From Pseudomonadota bacterium (lineage in GTDB: Bacteria; Pseudomonadota; Gammaproteobacteria; Steroidobacterales; Steroidobacteraceae), in assembly GCA_021849615.1 (NCBI GenBank), contig JAJZSQ010000008.1:1-53670 (forward strand): a stretch of 53,670 nt of DNA, in the 5' to 3' direction. Made by a program: the position numbers and the translations under genes. Below the pieces are notes generated by a model. It had not been told where the DNA came from. It made no database searches and saw only the letters and a list, made by a program, of their open reading frames with translations. Of the stretch, positions 28,362 to 38,519 are shown in pieces (the stretch's first letter is position 1; each line of letters opens with the position of its first letter).

Positions 28362-29498
28362 TTAGCCCATCAGCTTCCGATGCGAGAAGAGCGACATGAG
28401 AATACCGAAACCTGACAGCACCGTCACCACCGAGCTACCCCCGTAGCTGACGAGCGGTAGCGGCACGCCGACCACCGGTACCAGACCGGTGACCATGCCG
28501 GCGTTGATGATCACGTAGACGAAGAAAGTGAGTGCGATGCTGCCGCCGAGCAGGCGCGAGAACGTGTCCGGACACTGCATGGCGAGGTAGATCGAGCGGC
28601 CGATGACGTACGCGTAGAGCAACAGCAGCACCAGCAGTCCGAGCAGCCCGAACTCCTCGCCGATCACCGCGAAGATGAAATCCGTGGTGCGCTCGGGCAG
28701 GAAATCGAGCTGCGCCTGACTGCCGGCCATCCAGCCTTTGCCGAAGACGCCGCCGGAGCCGACGGCGATCTGCGACTGAATGATGTGGTAGCCGGCCCCG
28801 AGCGGATGCGCCTCGGGGTTCAGGAAGGTGAGCAGCCGCTCGCGCTGGTAGCCGTGCATGAAGCGCAGACCGAGCGTCGCGCCCGCCGCGGCGAGCAGCA
28901 GCAGGATGACGATCGCGCGCACGCGCAGACCGGCGAGGAACACCACCACGGCGCCGGCGGCCGTGATCAGCGCGGCGGTGCCGAGGTCCGGCTCCTTCGC
29001 GACCAGTCCGACCGGTGCCAAGATGATCAGCCCGAGCATGCCGAGGTCACCGAGGCGCGGCGGCAGCGGCCGCTCGTGCAGATACCAGGCGCACATCATC
29101 GGCACGGCGATCTTCATCAGCTCGGACGGCTGGAAATGGATCGGGCCGAGATCGAGCCAGCGCTTGGCGCCGAGGTGGACGTGGCCGACGGCCGCGACCG
29201 CCAGCAGCAGCACGATGCCGAGGCCGTAGAGCCACGGCGAGGCGCGCCGCAACAGGTTCGGGCTGATGCGGGCCACGGAGAGCATGATGATGATGCCGAG
29301 CACCAGGCGCAGCACGGTGCGCAGCAGCATCGAGGCGTTCTCGGCCGAGGCGCTGTAGAGCACGACCAGGCCGAAGGCCGCCGTGAGCGCGAGCCCGACG
29401 GCGAGCGGTCCGTCGACCTTCAGCGCGAGCAGTACGCGGGCCGCCCCGCTCAGCGTGCGGCGCGTGCGCGAATCCGTCGAGAACTCTTCGTGGATCAT
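28362..29498 (-). CDS. rodA: Rod-shape SEDS glycosyltransferase RodA
   Basis: SEDS-family peptidoglycan polymerase that works with PBP2 in cell elongation. 378 residues and about ten hydrophobic segments. Family landmarks include GAKRWLDLGPIHFQPSELMK, VAKEPDLGTA with the catalytic Asp region, QSQIAVGSGGVFGKGW, LPERTTDFIFAVIGEEFG and the C-terminal VPLPLVSYGGSS. The ATG overlaps the mrdA stop by 4 bases, so the polymerase and its transpeptidase partner are translationally coupled. Confidence 0.98.
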   Translation of the reverse strand: MIHEEFSTDSRTRRTLSGAARVLLALKVDGPLAVGLALTAAFGLVVLYSASAENASMLLRTVLRLVLGIIIMLSVARISPNLLRRASPWLYGLGIVLLLAVAAVGHVHLGAKRWLDLGPIHFQPSELMKIAVPMMCAWYLHERPLPPRLGDLGMLGLIILAPVGLVAKEPDLGTAALITAAGAVVVFLAGLRVRAIVILLLLAAAGATLGLRFMHGYQRERLLTFLNPEAHPLGAGYHIIQSQIAVGSGGVFGKGWMAGSQAQLDFLPERTTDFIFAVIGEEFGLLGLLVLLLLYAYVIGRSIYLAMQCPDTFSRLLGGSIALTFFVYVIINAGMVTGLVPVVGVPLPLVSYGGSSVVTVLSGFGILMSLFSHRKLMG

Positions 29499-31504
29499 GG
29501 TGCGGCGGCGCGCTGCTCCGGAGTCATGTGAGGATCGACGCCGCGCGTGACGCGCGGCGGCAGGTGCGCCGGCTCGGAGAACGGACCGTGCCCGGGGTCT
29601 GCCAGGAGCTTCCCGTCGGGACCGAGCAGGTACGCGTCCATCAGTTTGTGCGCGATCGGGGCGGCGCCCGTCGAGCCCCAGCCGGCATGCTCGACCAGTA
29701 CCGCCACGGCGATCCGCGGCGCGTTGGCCGGCGCGAAGGCAATGAACCAGGCATCGTCACGCAGCTGCTTGAGGGTCTTGTCCGCATGATACGACCCTTC
29801 GTTGGCGTAGCCCTTGGCGCCTTCGCGCACCAGCTGCGCCGTGCCGGTCTTGCCGGCGATGGGATAGGTGCTGTTGTGCATCTCCCAGTACGCCGTGCCC
29901 TTCGGGTCGGTGGTCACCCCGACCATGGCCTTGACCACGACCTTCCAGGTCGCGGGACTGATCTGGGTGAGGTTCCCATCGAGCACGGGGCGCTTCCAGT
30001 GGATCGTGTCGGTGCGCGGGTTGCGCAGCCCTGTCACCAGGCGCGGCTCGTAGCTCAGCCCGCGGGTGGCGAGCATGGCGGTGTAGTGCGCCATTTGCAG
30101 CGGCGTGACCAGGAAGTAGCCCTGCCCGATGCCGAGGATCACCGTGTCGCCGGGGAACCACTCGCCCTGGGCGGGATTGGCGAACTGGCGGCGCTTCCAG
30201 GCGCGCGAGGGCACCAGACCGCGGTCTTCCCCGGGGATGTCGATACCGGTGCGATGACCGAAGCCGAACTGCGGCAGCCAGGAGGAGATCCGGTCGATGC
30301 CCATCAGGTGCGCGAGCCGGTAGAAGTACACGTCGCACGACATGATGATGGCCTTGCGCATGGTCATCTCGCCGCAGTACTCGTGATTGGCGTTGTGGTA
30401 CAGATGAGCGCTGTGGGGCAGGTGGTAGGCGTAGCCGGAGAGCACTTCCTGATGGGCGTCGATCACGCCGTCCGTCAGCGCTCCCAGTGCGAGTGCCGGC
30501 TTCACTGTCGAGCCCGACGGCAGCTGTGCGCGCAGCGTGCGGTTGAACAGTGGACGGCGCGGATCATCGATCAGCGCGCGGTATTCCTTCTCGGTGATGC
30601 CGCGGGCGAACAGATTCGGGTTGAAGGCTGGGGAGCTGGCCATCGCGATCACGTCGCCCGTCCACGGATCCAGGGCCACGACCGCCCCGTCCTGCCCCTT
30701 GAGCAGCTTCTCGGCGAGCCGCTGCAGCTTCAGGTCGAGCGAGAGCACGACGTCATCGCCCGGGACCGGCGCCTTGAAGTGCAGCTCCTTGCCGAGCACC
30801 CCGGGGCGGCGCACCGGCCGGCCGAGCGCATCGACCAGGGTCTGGCGGTAGCCGTTGGTGCCGTGCAGGTATTGCTCGTACGTGGCCTCGACGCCCGTCT
30901 GGCCGATCACCGCCGTGCCGGCGTATTCGGCCGGGTTCAGGTGCGCCAGCTCACTGGCACTGATGGTGCCGACGTAGCCGACCGCATCGACGGCGAGCTT
31001 GCCGAAGGGATACCAGCGCGCCTGGCGCGAGGTGATGTCGATGCCGGGAAACTCGTAGCGGCGCACCGCGAAGCGTCCCACCTCCTGGGCCGAGAGGTCG
31101 AGGCGGATCGGGAAGGTGTCGAAACGCTCGTGCGAGGCGATGGTGCGCATCAGCTGCGGCAGATCGCTCTGCTGCAGCAGAGCGAGCCGCACCAGGTGCC
31201 CGAGCTCATCCTTCAGGTCCGGCGCCTCATCGGGCGTCAGGTCCAGATCGAAGGTCGGGCGGTTCGAGGCGATCACCTCGCCGTTGCGATCGAGGATCAG
31301 TCCGCGCGCCGCCGGGATCGGGACGGTGCGCACGCCGTTGTCGAGCGACAGCACGTTGTAATAATGATGGCGCACGACCTGCAGGTAATAGAGGCGGCCG
31401 AGCACGGCGAGCACCGAGAGCACCATCAGTGCGCCGGCGAACCACGCACGGCGGTTGAACATCCGCTGTTCGCGCCAGTGATCCTTGATCCGCACGGGGG
31501 GCAT
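29495..31504 (-). CDS. mrdA: Penicillin-binding protein 2 (elongasome transpeptidase)
   Basis: Class B PBP that cross-links peptidoglycan in the side wall. 669 residues from ATG 31504. A cytoplasmic stub (VRIKDHWREQ) and one TM helix (residues about 20-40) precede the pedestal domain with ARGLILDRNGEVIA. The transpeptidase motifs are LPSGSTVKPALALG (SxxK), SCDVYFYRLAH (SxN-type position) and AGKTGTAQLV (KTG). A GGAGG lies only one base before ATG 31504 but about 10 bases before an in-frame GTG three codons later, so the start could be 31495; family alignment (MPxxxxRxKDH) favours the ATG. Confidence 0.97.
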   Translation of the reverse strand: MPPVRIKDHWREQRMFNRRAWFAGALMVLSVLAVLGRLYYLQVVRHHYYNVLSLDNGVRTVPIPAARGLILDRNGEVIASNRPTFDLDLTPDEAPDLKDELGHLVRLALLQQSDLPQLMRTIASHERFDTFPIRLDLSAQEVGRFAVRRYEFPGIDITSRQARWYPFGKLAVDAVGYVGTISASELAHLNPAEYAGTAVIGQTGVEATYEQYLHGTNGYRQTLVDALGRPVRRPGVLGKELHFKAPVPGDDVVLSLDLKLQRLAEKLLKGQDGAVVALDPWTGDVIAMASSPAFNPNLFARGITEKEYRALIDDPRRPLFNRTLRAQLPSGSTVKPALALGALTDGVIDAHQEVLSGYAYHLPHSAHLYHNANHEYCGEMTMRKAIIMSCDVYFYRLAHLMGIDRISSWLPQFGFGHRTGIDIPGEDRGLVPSRAWKRRQFANPAQGEWFPGDTVILGIGQGYFLVTPLQMAHYTAMLATRGLSYEPRLVTGLRNPRTDTIHWKRPVLDGNLTQISPATWKVVVKAMVGVTTDPKGTAYWEMHNSTYPIAGKTGTAQLVREGAKGYANEGSYHADKTLKQLRDDAWFIAFAPANAPRIAVAVLVEHAGWGSTGAAPIAHKLMDAYLLGPDGKLLADPGHGPFSEPAHLPPRVTRGVDPHMTPEQRAAAP

Positions 31505-31521
31505 GCCTCCAGGGGCGACCG

Positions 31522-31995
31522 TCAGGTGCGCGGACGGTAGGTGCGGGCGAGTACGCCGGCGAGCGGCGCCCATACCAGCGCGCCGGTGAACGCCGGCACC
31601 CAGCGCAGCGGCGTGGTGAGCGGGTGTCCGCTCCAGCCGTCGATCGCCCAGAGCACGAACTGGTACAGCGCGAGCACCGCCAGCACCACCAGCGATTGCT
31701 GCAGCAAGGGCTTGGTGCGAATGCGCTGGTGCTCACGCACGCCGAGGTAGGCCACCAGCGCGACTGCGAGCGCATGCTCGCCGAGCACCGGCCCCTGGAA
31801 GGCATCGAGCAGCAGCCCGCACACCCAGCCGAGGCCGATGCCGGCGCTGCGCGGAGTCTGGATCGCCCAGTAGAACACCACCAGGACCAGGAAGTCCGGC
31901 CGCGCCACCGCCAGCCACGAGGGCAGCGGCAGCAGCGTCAGCAGCAGCGCGACCCCCACCGACTTGTAGATGGCTCCGCCCGGGGAGGCGCTCAT
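31522..31995 (-). CDS. mreD: Rod-shape-determining membrane protein MreD
   Basis: Integral membrane subunit of the MreBCD complex. 157 residues with about five hydrophobic segments, including VALLLTLLPLPSWLAV and FLVLVVFYWAI, and the recognisable GLGWVCGLLLDAFQGPVLGEHAL block. Sequence conservation in this family is low; position between mreC and mrdA makes the call firm. The ATG overlaps the mreC stop by 4 bases; mrdA follows after 17 bases. Confidence 0.95.
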   Translation of the reverse strand: MSASPGGAIYKSVGVALLLTLLPLPSWLAVARPDFLVLVVFYWAIQTPRSAGIGLGWVCGLLLDAFQGPVLGEHALAVALVAYLGVREHQRIRTKPLLQQSLVVLAVLALYQFVLWAIDGWSGHPLTTPLRWVPAFTGALVWAPLAGVLARTYRPRT

Positions 31996-33062
31996 GGCGT
32001 CCTCGGTGGCGAGGCGGGGGGCTTATGCGCCGGCGGCACCGCCGGCGTCGTGCCGTTCGGGCTCGGGTGTGCGGCGGTCTTGGCGGCGCCCGCGGCGGGA
32101 GTGCCGGCCGCTGGCGGGGTGCACAGCGGTGGGGCGGGCGGCGGCGGCGCCAGCGGCTGCGCCCCCGGGTTGCCGGTGGGCAGCTGCTGCTGGTTCGGTT
32201 GCACCGGAGCGGCGGGGCTGCCGGGCCGGAACCACAGCAGCATCACGGCCCGGTCGGTCTGCAGGTGCGCGAATGGCCGGGCAATCACCTGGTTCATCCG
32301 CTGCATCGCCCCGTGGTGGATTTGAGTGATGCGCGCCACCGGATAGCCGGCGGGGAAGATGCCGCCGAGCCCCGAGGTGACCAGCTCGTCGCCGACTTTC
32401 ACATCAGCATTGGCGGGCAGGTACGGCAGCGCCAGCGCATTCGGGTCCCCGGTGCCCACCGCGATGGTGCGAAAGCCGGTGCGCGCGATCTGCACCGGCA
32501 GGTCGTGTTCCGGATCGGTGATCAGCAGCACGTCGGCGCTCCACGGTCCGACGTGCATGGTCTGGCCGACGACCCCGTAATCATCGAGCACGGCCTGGTT
32601 GCGGAACACCCCGTTGCGGGTGCCGCGATCGATCAGGACGCGCTGGCGCAGCCGGCCGAGCTCGATGTCGACGATGTCGGCCGGCAGCCAGCGCTCGGCC
32701 ACCGGCGGCACGGCCTGTTTCAGGCCAAGGAGCGCCGCGTTCTGGCGCGCCAGCGCATCGAAGCGCAGCGTGCGCACTTCGAGATCGCGCATGCGGGTGC
32801 GCAGGCGGCGGTTTTCCGCCTCCAGAGACGCTCGCGAGGTCATGGAGCGCTCGAGCCAGTGCCAGCCGGCCACCGGGGCGTTCACCGCGACTTCGACCGG
32901 GTAGGTCAGGGCCTGCAGCACGTACCGGGCCCGCTCCAGCAGGTCCATGCGCTGGTCGAGGACCATGATGACGATGGAGGCGAGGGCGTAGAGGGTGAAG
33001 CGGAACCCCGGGGAGCCCCCGCGACTGTACGGCGATCCGCTCCGGGTGCCGAAACCGGCCAC
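31992..33062 (-). CDS. mreC: Rod-shape-determining protein MreC
   Basis: Bitopic periplasmic scaffold of the elongasome. 356 residues. One TM helix (FTLYALASIVIMVLD) is followed by a coiled-coil segment (about residues 75-110, ASLEAENRRLRTRMRDLEV) and the two beta-domains (ADIVDIELGRLRQRVLIDRG, GVVGQTMHVGPWSADVLLITD, GDELVTSGLGGIFPAGYPV). From about residue 280 it carries a long Pro/Ala-rich, presumably disordered tail (PPPPAPPLCTPPAAG) that is absent from E. coli MreC. It begins 11 bases after mreB. Confidence 0.97.
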   Translation of the reverse strand: MAGFGTRSGSPYSRGGSPGFRFTLYALASIVIMVLDQRMDLLERARYVLQALTYPVEVAVNAPVAGWHWLERSMTSRASLEAENRRLRTRMRDLEVRTLRFDALARQNAALLGLKQAVPPVAERWLPADIVDIELGRLRQRVLIDRGTRNGVFRNQAVLDDYGVVGQTMHVGPWSADVLLITDPEHDLPVQIARTGFRTIAVGTGDPNALALPYLPANADVKVGDELVTSGLGGIFPAGYPVARITQIHHGAMQRMNQVIARPFAHLQTDRAVMLLWFRPGSPAAPVQPNQQQLPTGNPGAQPLAPPPPAPPLCTPPAAGTPAAGAAKTAAHPSPNGTTPAVPPAHKPPASPPRTP

Positions 33063-33073
33063 GGCGCGCGCGG

Positions 33074-34171
<1,098 letters not shown>

Positions 34172-34187
34172 CTACAAAGAGGCGCGT

Positions 34188-34216
34188 AATCTAGCAACCG
34201 ATAGCACATTGAGCAA
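34188..34216 (-). promoter_or_regulatory. Candidate mreB promoter
   Basis: On the minus strand TTGCTC (34211-34216) and TAGATT (34188-34193) are separated by exactly 17 bases. The stretch is AT-richer than its surroundings and lies in the 148-base gap shared with divergent gatC. It would give an mreB leader of roughly 65 bases. On the other strand a TATGAT (34226-34231) could serve gatC, without a clear -35. Confidence 0.45.
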
Positions 34217-34265
34217 GGCAACATGTATGATTTCCAGCCCAGTTCACGCCGCGCCCGAAGCACCG

Positions 34266-34556
34266 ATGGCCCTGACCCGCGAGCAAGTCGAAAACATCGC
34301 CCACCTGGCCCGCCTCGAGCTCGAGCCGGCCGAGATTCCGCGCTTTCAGCAGAACCTCTCGAGCATCGTCGAGTTCATCGGCGAGCTCGAGCGGGCCGAG
34401 ACCGCAGGGATCGCGCCCATGGCCCATCCGCTGCCGGGTCTGACCCAGCGGCTGCGCCCCGATGTGGTCAGCGAGCCCGATGAGCGCGAGCTGTACCAGA
34501 AAAACGCCCCGCAGGTGGCCGCCGGGCTCTACCTGGTGCCCAAGGTCATTGAATGA
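34266..34556 (+). CDS. gatC: Aspartyl/glutamyl-tRNA amidotransferase subunit C
   Basis: Small subunit that stabilises the GatCAB complex, which converts Glu-tRNA(Gln) and/or Asp-tRNA(Asn) to the amidated forms. 96 residues starting [19 protein letters not shown], exactly the family start; the frame stays open upstream but without homology. The C-terminal block [30 protein letters not shown] is typical. It heads gatC–gatA–gatB, with 16 bases to gatA. Confidence 0.97.
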   Translation: MALTREQVENIAHLARLELEPAEIPRFQQNLSSIVEFIGELERAETAGIAPMAHPLPGLTQRLRPDVVSEPDERELYQKNAPQVAAGLYLVPKVIE

Positions 34557-34572
34557 GGCCGCCGCAGTCGTG

Positions 34573-36027
34573 ATGTACCGTCAAACCCTCACTCAGCTCG
34601 CGGCCGATCTGCGCGCCCGCAGAGTCTCCAGCGTCGAGCTGGTGCGCGCCTTTCTGGCGCGCATCGAGGCGAGTCAGCGCGATCTGAACGCCTTCGTCAC
34701 GGTCACGGCCGAGCAGGCGCTCGCGCAGGCCGAAGCGGCCGACCGGGCGCTCGCCGCCGGCCGGGGCGGGGCGCTCGAAGGCGTCCCGTTCGGGCACAAG
34801 GACCTGTTCTGCACCGCCGGGGTGCGCACCACCTGCGGCTCGCGCATGCTCAAGCAGTTCATCTCGCCCTACGATGCCACCGTAGTGAGCCGGCTGAAGG
34901 CCGCCGGCGCGGTGATGCTCGGTAAACTCAACATGGACGAGTTCGCCATGGGCTCCTCGAACGAGACCAGCTACTTCGGCCCGGTGCGCAATCCCTGGAA
35001 CCGTGCGCTCGTGCCCGGCGGCTCCTCGGGCGGCTCGGCGGCTGCCGTGGCCGCGCGGCTGCTGCCGGCCGCCACGGCGACCGATACCGGCGGCTCGATC
35101 CGCCAGCCGGCCGCCTTCTGCGGGGTCACCGGCATCAAGCCGACCTATGGGCGCGTCTCGCGCTACGGCATGATCGCCTTCGCCTCGAGCCTCGATCAGG
35201 CCGGGGTCATCGCCGCGAGCGCCGAGGACGCCGCGCGGGTGCTGCGCGAGATGGCCGGGTTCGACCCGCGCGACTCGACCAGCGTCGATGCGCCGGTGCC
35301 CGATTACCTCGCCGAGCTCGATCAGCCGCTCGCGGGGCTGAAGATCGGCGTGCTGAAGGAGTTCTTCGACACCGGACTCGATGCAGCGTACGAGCGTTGC
35401 GTGCGCGAAGCGCTCGCGGTGTTCGAGCGTCTCGGAGCGAGCGTGCGCGAGGTGAGTCTGCCGAACATCCCGCTGTCGGTGCCCGTGTACTACGTGGTGG
35501 CCCCGGCGGAGTGCTCCTCGAACCTTGCCCGCTACGACGGGGTGCGCTTCGGGCACCGCTGCGCCGAGGCGCACGATCTGGAAGATCTGTACAAGCGCTC
35601 CCGCTCCGAGGGCTTCGGCGCCGAGGTCAAGCGGCGCATCATGACGGGCACGTACGTGCTCTCCGCCGGCTACTACGACGCGTACTACCTCAAGGCGCAG
35701 CGCGTGCGCCGCCTGATTGCCGCGGATTTCGCGCGCGCATTCGGCGAGGTGGACCTGCTGATGGGGCCGACGACGCCCACGCCCGCGTTCGAGCTTGGCG
35801 CCAAAGTGGCCGATCCCATCACCATGTATCTGAACGACATTTACACCATCGGGGCGAACCTGGCCGGGCTGCCGGCGATGTCGGTGCCGTGCGGGTTCGC
35901 CGCGGGCCTGCCGGCGGGTCTGCAGATCATCGGGCCGCACTTTGCCGAGGCGCGGCTGCTCAACGCCGCGCACCGCTACCAGCGCGAGACCGACTGGCAT
36001 CTGCGCATTCCGGAGGCGTACGCATGA
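34573..36027 (+). CDS. gatA: Aspartyl/glutamyl-tRNA amidotransferase subunit A
   Basis: Amidase-signature subunit that releases ammonia from glutamine. 484 residues. The catalytic Ser-cisSer-Lys triad is visible: Lys in [11 protein letters not shown], the Gly/Ser-rich [15 protein letters not shown] and [15 protein letters not shown]. The [16 protein letters not shown] and [17 protein letters not shown] blocks identify GatA among amidases. ATG 34573 gives the standard length. Its stop overlaps the gatB start by 4 bases. Confidence 0.98.
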   Translation: MYRQTLTQLAADLRARRVSSVELVRAFLARIEASQRDLNAFVTVTAEQALAQAEAADRALAAGRGGALEGVPFGHKDLFCTAGVRTTCGSRMLKQFISPYDATVVSRLKAAGAVMLGKLNMDEFAMGSSNETSYFGPVRNPWNRALVPGGSSGGSAAAVAARLLPAATATDTGGSIRQPAAFCGVTGIKPTYGRVSRYGMIAFASSLDQAGVIAASAEDAARVLREMAGFDPRDSTSVDAPVPDYLAELDQPLAGLKIGVLKEFFDTGLDAAYERCVREALAVFERLGASVREVSLPNIPLSVPVYYVVAPAECSSNLARYDGVRFGHRCAEAHDLEDLYKRSRSEGFGAEVKRRIMTGTYVLSAGYYDAYYLKAQRVRRLIAADFARAFGEVDLLMGPTTPTPAFELGAKVADPITMYLNDIYTIGANLAGLPAMSVPCGFAAGLPAGLQIIGPHFAEARLLNAAHRYQRETDWHLRIPEAYA

Positions 36028-37463
36028 GCGCCTGGGAAACGGTCATCGGGCTGGAGATCCACGCCCAGCTCGCCACCCGCTCGAAGATCTTCTCCGGGGC
36101 ACCGACCGCCTACGGCGCGGCGCCGAATTCCCAGGCCTGCTTAGTCGATCTGGGCTACCCGGGCGTGCTGCCGGTGCTCAACGCCGAGGTGGTGCGCATG
36201 GCGGTGCGCTTCGGGCTCGCCATCGGCGCGCGCATCGCGCGCCACTCGGTGTTCGCGCGCAAGAACTACTTCTACCCGGACCTGCCCAAGGGCTATCAGA
36301 TCAGCCAGTACGAGCTGCCGATCGTGGCCGCCGGCGCGATCGAAATCGTGCTCGAGGACGGCACCGTCAAGCGCATCGGCGTGACGCGCGCGCATCTGGA
36401 GGAGGATGCGGGCAAGTCGCTGCACGAGGGCCTCGGGGCGTTCACCGGCATCGACCTGAACCGGGCCGGCACGCCGCTCATCGAGATCGTCTCGGAGCCC
36501 GAGATGCGCTCGGCGAAGGAAGCCGTCGCCTACATGAAGAAGGTGCACACTCTGGTGCGCTACCTCGAGATCTGCGACGGCAACATGCAGGAAGGCTCGT
36601 TCCGCTGCGATGCGAACGTGTCGGTGCGGCCGGTGGGCACGGAGAAGTTCGGCACCCGCGCCGAGATCAAGAACATCAACTCGTTCCGCTACGTCGAGAA
36701 AGCAATCCAGTACGAGGCGGCACGCCAGATCGAGCTGATCGAGTCCGGCGGCAAGGTGGTCCAGGAGACGCGCCTGTGGGATCCGGACAAGGGCGAGACC
36801 CGCTCGATGCGCTCGAAGGAAGAGGCGAACGACTATCGCTATTTTCCGGATCCGGATCTGCTGCCGCTCGAGATCGATGCAGCCTACATCGAGGCGGTGC
36901 GCGAGGCGCTGCCGGAGCTGCCGGATGCCAAGGCCGCCCGATTCGTCGCCGCGTACGGACTGTCGGCCTACGATGCGCTCGTGCTCACCGCGAGCCGCGA
37001 GCTGGCCGACTACTACGAGGCGGTGGTGCGCGCCGTGCCCGAGCAGCCGAAGCTCGCGGCGAACTGGGTGATGGGCGAGCTGTCTGCGGCGCTGAACAAG
37101 GACGGGCTCGAGATCGGTGCCGGCCGGCTCAGTGCCGAGCGGCTCGCGGGCCTGCTCGTACGCATCGCCGATGACACCATCTCCGGCAAGATCGCCAAGG
37201 AGGTGTTCGAGGCGATGTGGGCGAGCGGCGAGAGCGCCGATGCCATCATCGAGGCGAAGGGTCTGAAGCAGATCACCGACACCGGGGCGATTGAGCAGGC
37301 CATCGAAGCCGTCATGGCGAAGAACCCGGCTCAGCTCGCGGAGTTCCGCGCCGGCAAAGACAAGCTGTTCGGCTTCTTCGTCGGTCAGGTCATGAAGGCG
37401 ACCCAGGGCAAGGCCAACCCCGCGCAGCTCAACGAGCTGTTGAAGAAGAAGCTGCCCGGTTGA
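36024..37463 (+). CDS. gatB: Aspartyl/glutamyl-tRNA amidotransferase subunit B
   Basis: Kinase/transamidase subunit that activates the tRNA-bound Glu or Asp with ATP. 479 residues. It begins [15 protein letters not shown] and has the family blocks [71 protein letters not shown] and [12 protein letters not shown] GatB/YqeY tail domain (about residues 330-479) closes the protein. Presence of GatCAB suggests indirect Asn- or Gln-tRNA charging, although which synthetases exist lies outside this window. Confidence 0.98.
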   Translation: MSAWETVIGLEIHAQLATRSKIFSGAPTAYGAAPNSQACLVDLGYPGVLPVLNAEVVRMAVRFGLAIGARIARHSVFARKNYFYPDLPKGYQISQYELPIVAAGAIEIVLEDGTVKRIGVTRAHLEEDAGKSLHEGLGAFTGIDLNRAGTPLIEIVSEPEMRSAKEAVAYMKKVHTLVRYLEICDGNMQEGSFRCDANVSVRPVGTEKFGTRAEIKNINSFRYVEKAIQYEAARQIELIESGGKVVQETRLWDPDKGETRSMRSKEEANDYRYFPDPDLLPLEIDAAYIEAVREALPELPDAKAARFVAAYGLSAYDALVLTASRELADYYEAVVRAVPEQPKLAANWVMGELSAALNKDGLEIGAGRLSAERLAGLLVRIADDTISGKIAKEVFEAMWASGESADAIIEAKGLKQITDTGAIEQAIEAVMAKNPAQLAEFRAGKDKLFGFFVGQVMKATQGKANPAQLNELLKKKLPG

Positions 37464-37494
37464 GTCGCGCCTGAGAATGCTCCATGCTGCGCGC

Positions 37495-38415
37495 ATGGAC
37501 GCTGACACAGGTTACGACACGGTACGCCGCTTCCTCGTCGATGAGCAGCCGGTGCGCGGGCACTGGGTGCACCTGGGGGAAGCGTGGCGCGCACTGCGCG
37601 CCAACGGCGAGTACCCGCCCGCGGTGCGCGCGCTGCTCGGCGAGGCGGTTGCCGCCTCGGTGCTGCTCGCCGCTACGCTGAAGTTCCGCGGGCGGCTGAC
37701 GCTGCAGATGCAGGGTCACGGCGCCGTCAGTCTGCTCGTCGCGCAATGCACCCACGAGTTCGGTGTGCGGGCCGTGGCGCATTACGACGAGACGCTCGCC
37801 GCGACGATCGGCGCGGAGCGGCCGGCGGGCGAGACGTTCCGTGCGCTCGTCGGGGAGGGCGGCCGGTTCACGGTCACTATCGAGGCCGATGAGCGCAACC
37901 TGCGCTACCAGGGCATCGTGCCGCTCGCCGGGGACTCGCTCGCGCAATCCCTGGAGGCGTATTTCAGTGCCTCGGAGCAGCTGCCGACCTGCGTGCAGCT
38001 GGCCGCGGACGAAGCGCGCTGCGCCGGGCTGCTGGTGCAAAAGCTGCCGCAATCCGAGGCGAGCGCCGGCGCGGACGCGCTCTGGCAGTCCGTGCTGCAC
38101 GGCATGCAGCGCCTCGCGCCCGAGACGCTGCTCGATGCGGGCGTGGAGGCCGTGCTCGGCGCCGTGCTTCCCGAGCATGACGTGCGGCTGTTCGGCGGCT
38201 CGACGGTGCTGTTCGAATGCCGCTGCGGGGAGGGCCGGGTGACCTCGCTGCTGCGCGCGCTCGGGGCCGATGAGGTCCGCGAAATCCTCGCCGAAGAGGG
38301 CGCGGTGACCGTCACGTGCGAGTTCTGCCGCCGACCCTACCGCTTCGACGCCCAGGCCGTCGAAGCGCTGTTCACGGACAGCGGCGCGGCAGACGTGTCG
38401 GCCCTGATCCACTGA
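37495..38415 (+). CDS. hslO: Redox-regulated holdase chaperone Hsp33
   Basis: Cytoplasmic chaperone activated by oxidation. 306 residues from ATG 37495; an ATG six codons upstream is also possible, but family homology fits the second. The zinc/redox switch is Cys242-x-Cys244 (ECRCG) and Cys275-xx-Cys278 (TCEFC), so the protein should be thiol-regulated in the normal way. The N-terminal AVRG-like segment reads PVRGHWVHLGEAW, and LTLQMQGHGAVSLLVAQCT and YFSASEQLPT are conserved. It follows gatB by 31 bases. Confidence 0.96.
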   Translation: MDADTGYDTVRRFLVDEQPVRGHWVHLGEAWRALRANGEYPPAVRALLGEAVAASVLLAATLKFRGRLTLQMQGHGAVSLLVAQCTHEFGVRAVAHYDETLAATIGAERPAGETFRALVGEGGRFTVTIEADERNLRYQGIVPLAGDSLAQSLEAYFSASEQLPTCVQLAADEARCAGLLVQKLPQSEASAGADALWQSVLHGMQRLAPETLLDAGVEAVLGAVLPEHDVRLFGGSTVLFECRCGEGRVTSLLRALGADEVREILAEEGAVTVTCEFCRRPYRFDAQAVEALFTDSGAADVSALIH

Positions 38416-38492
38416 CCTGGCGGCCGGCGGGTCATCCGGCACGATTGGCGAACCATGGTCTCACGCTGGCCTCGTGTGCTATCCTTCATTTA

Positions 38493-38510
38493 AAGATTTG
38501 TGCAATTCTT
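38493..38510. promoter_or_regulatory. 18-bp inverted repeat, candidate SahR operator
   Basis: AAGATTTGTGCAATTCTT reads almost the same on both strands: AAGA-n-TTG-nn-CAA-n-TCTT, 7 of 9 base pairs symmetrical. It lies 9 bases before the regulator's ATG, in the only AT-rich part of the 104-base gap, just downstream of a possible -10 TATCCT (38480-38485). That is a typical place for an autorepressor. Binding by this protein is inference. Confidence 0.5.
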
Positions 38511-38519
38511 GATATCTAC

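Noticed and set aside
32024-32235. Pro/Ala-rich repetitive coding at the mreC 3' end, considered as a possible separate gene or tandem repeat.
   Set aside because: It is in frame with mreC, lacks exact repeat units and reads as a disordered tail.
35397-36023. An in-frame upstream extension of gatB by about 209 codons.
   Set aside because: It lies wholly within gatA and lacks homology; ATG 36024 starts the conserved GatB sequence and overlaps the gatA stop.
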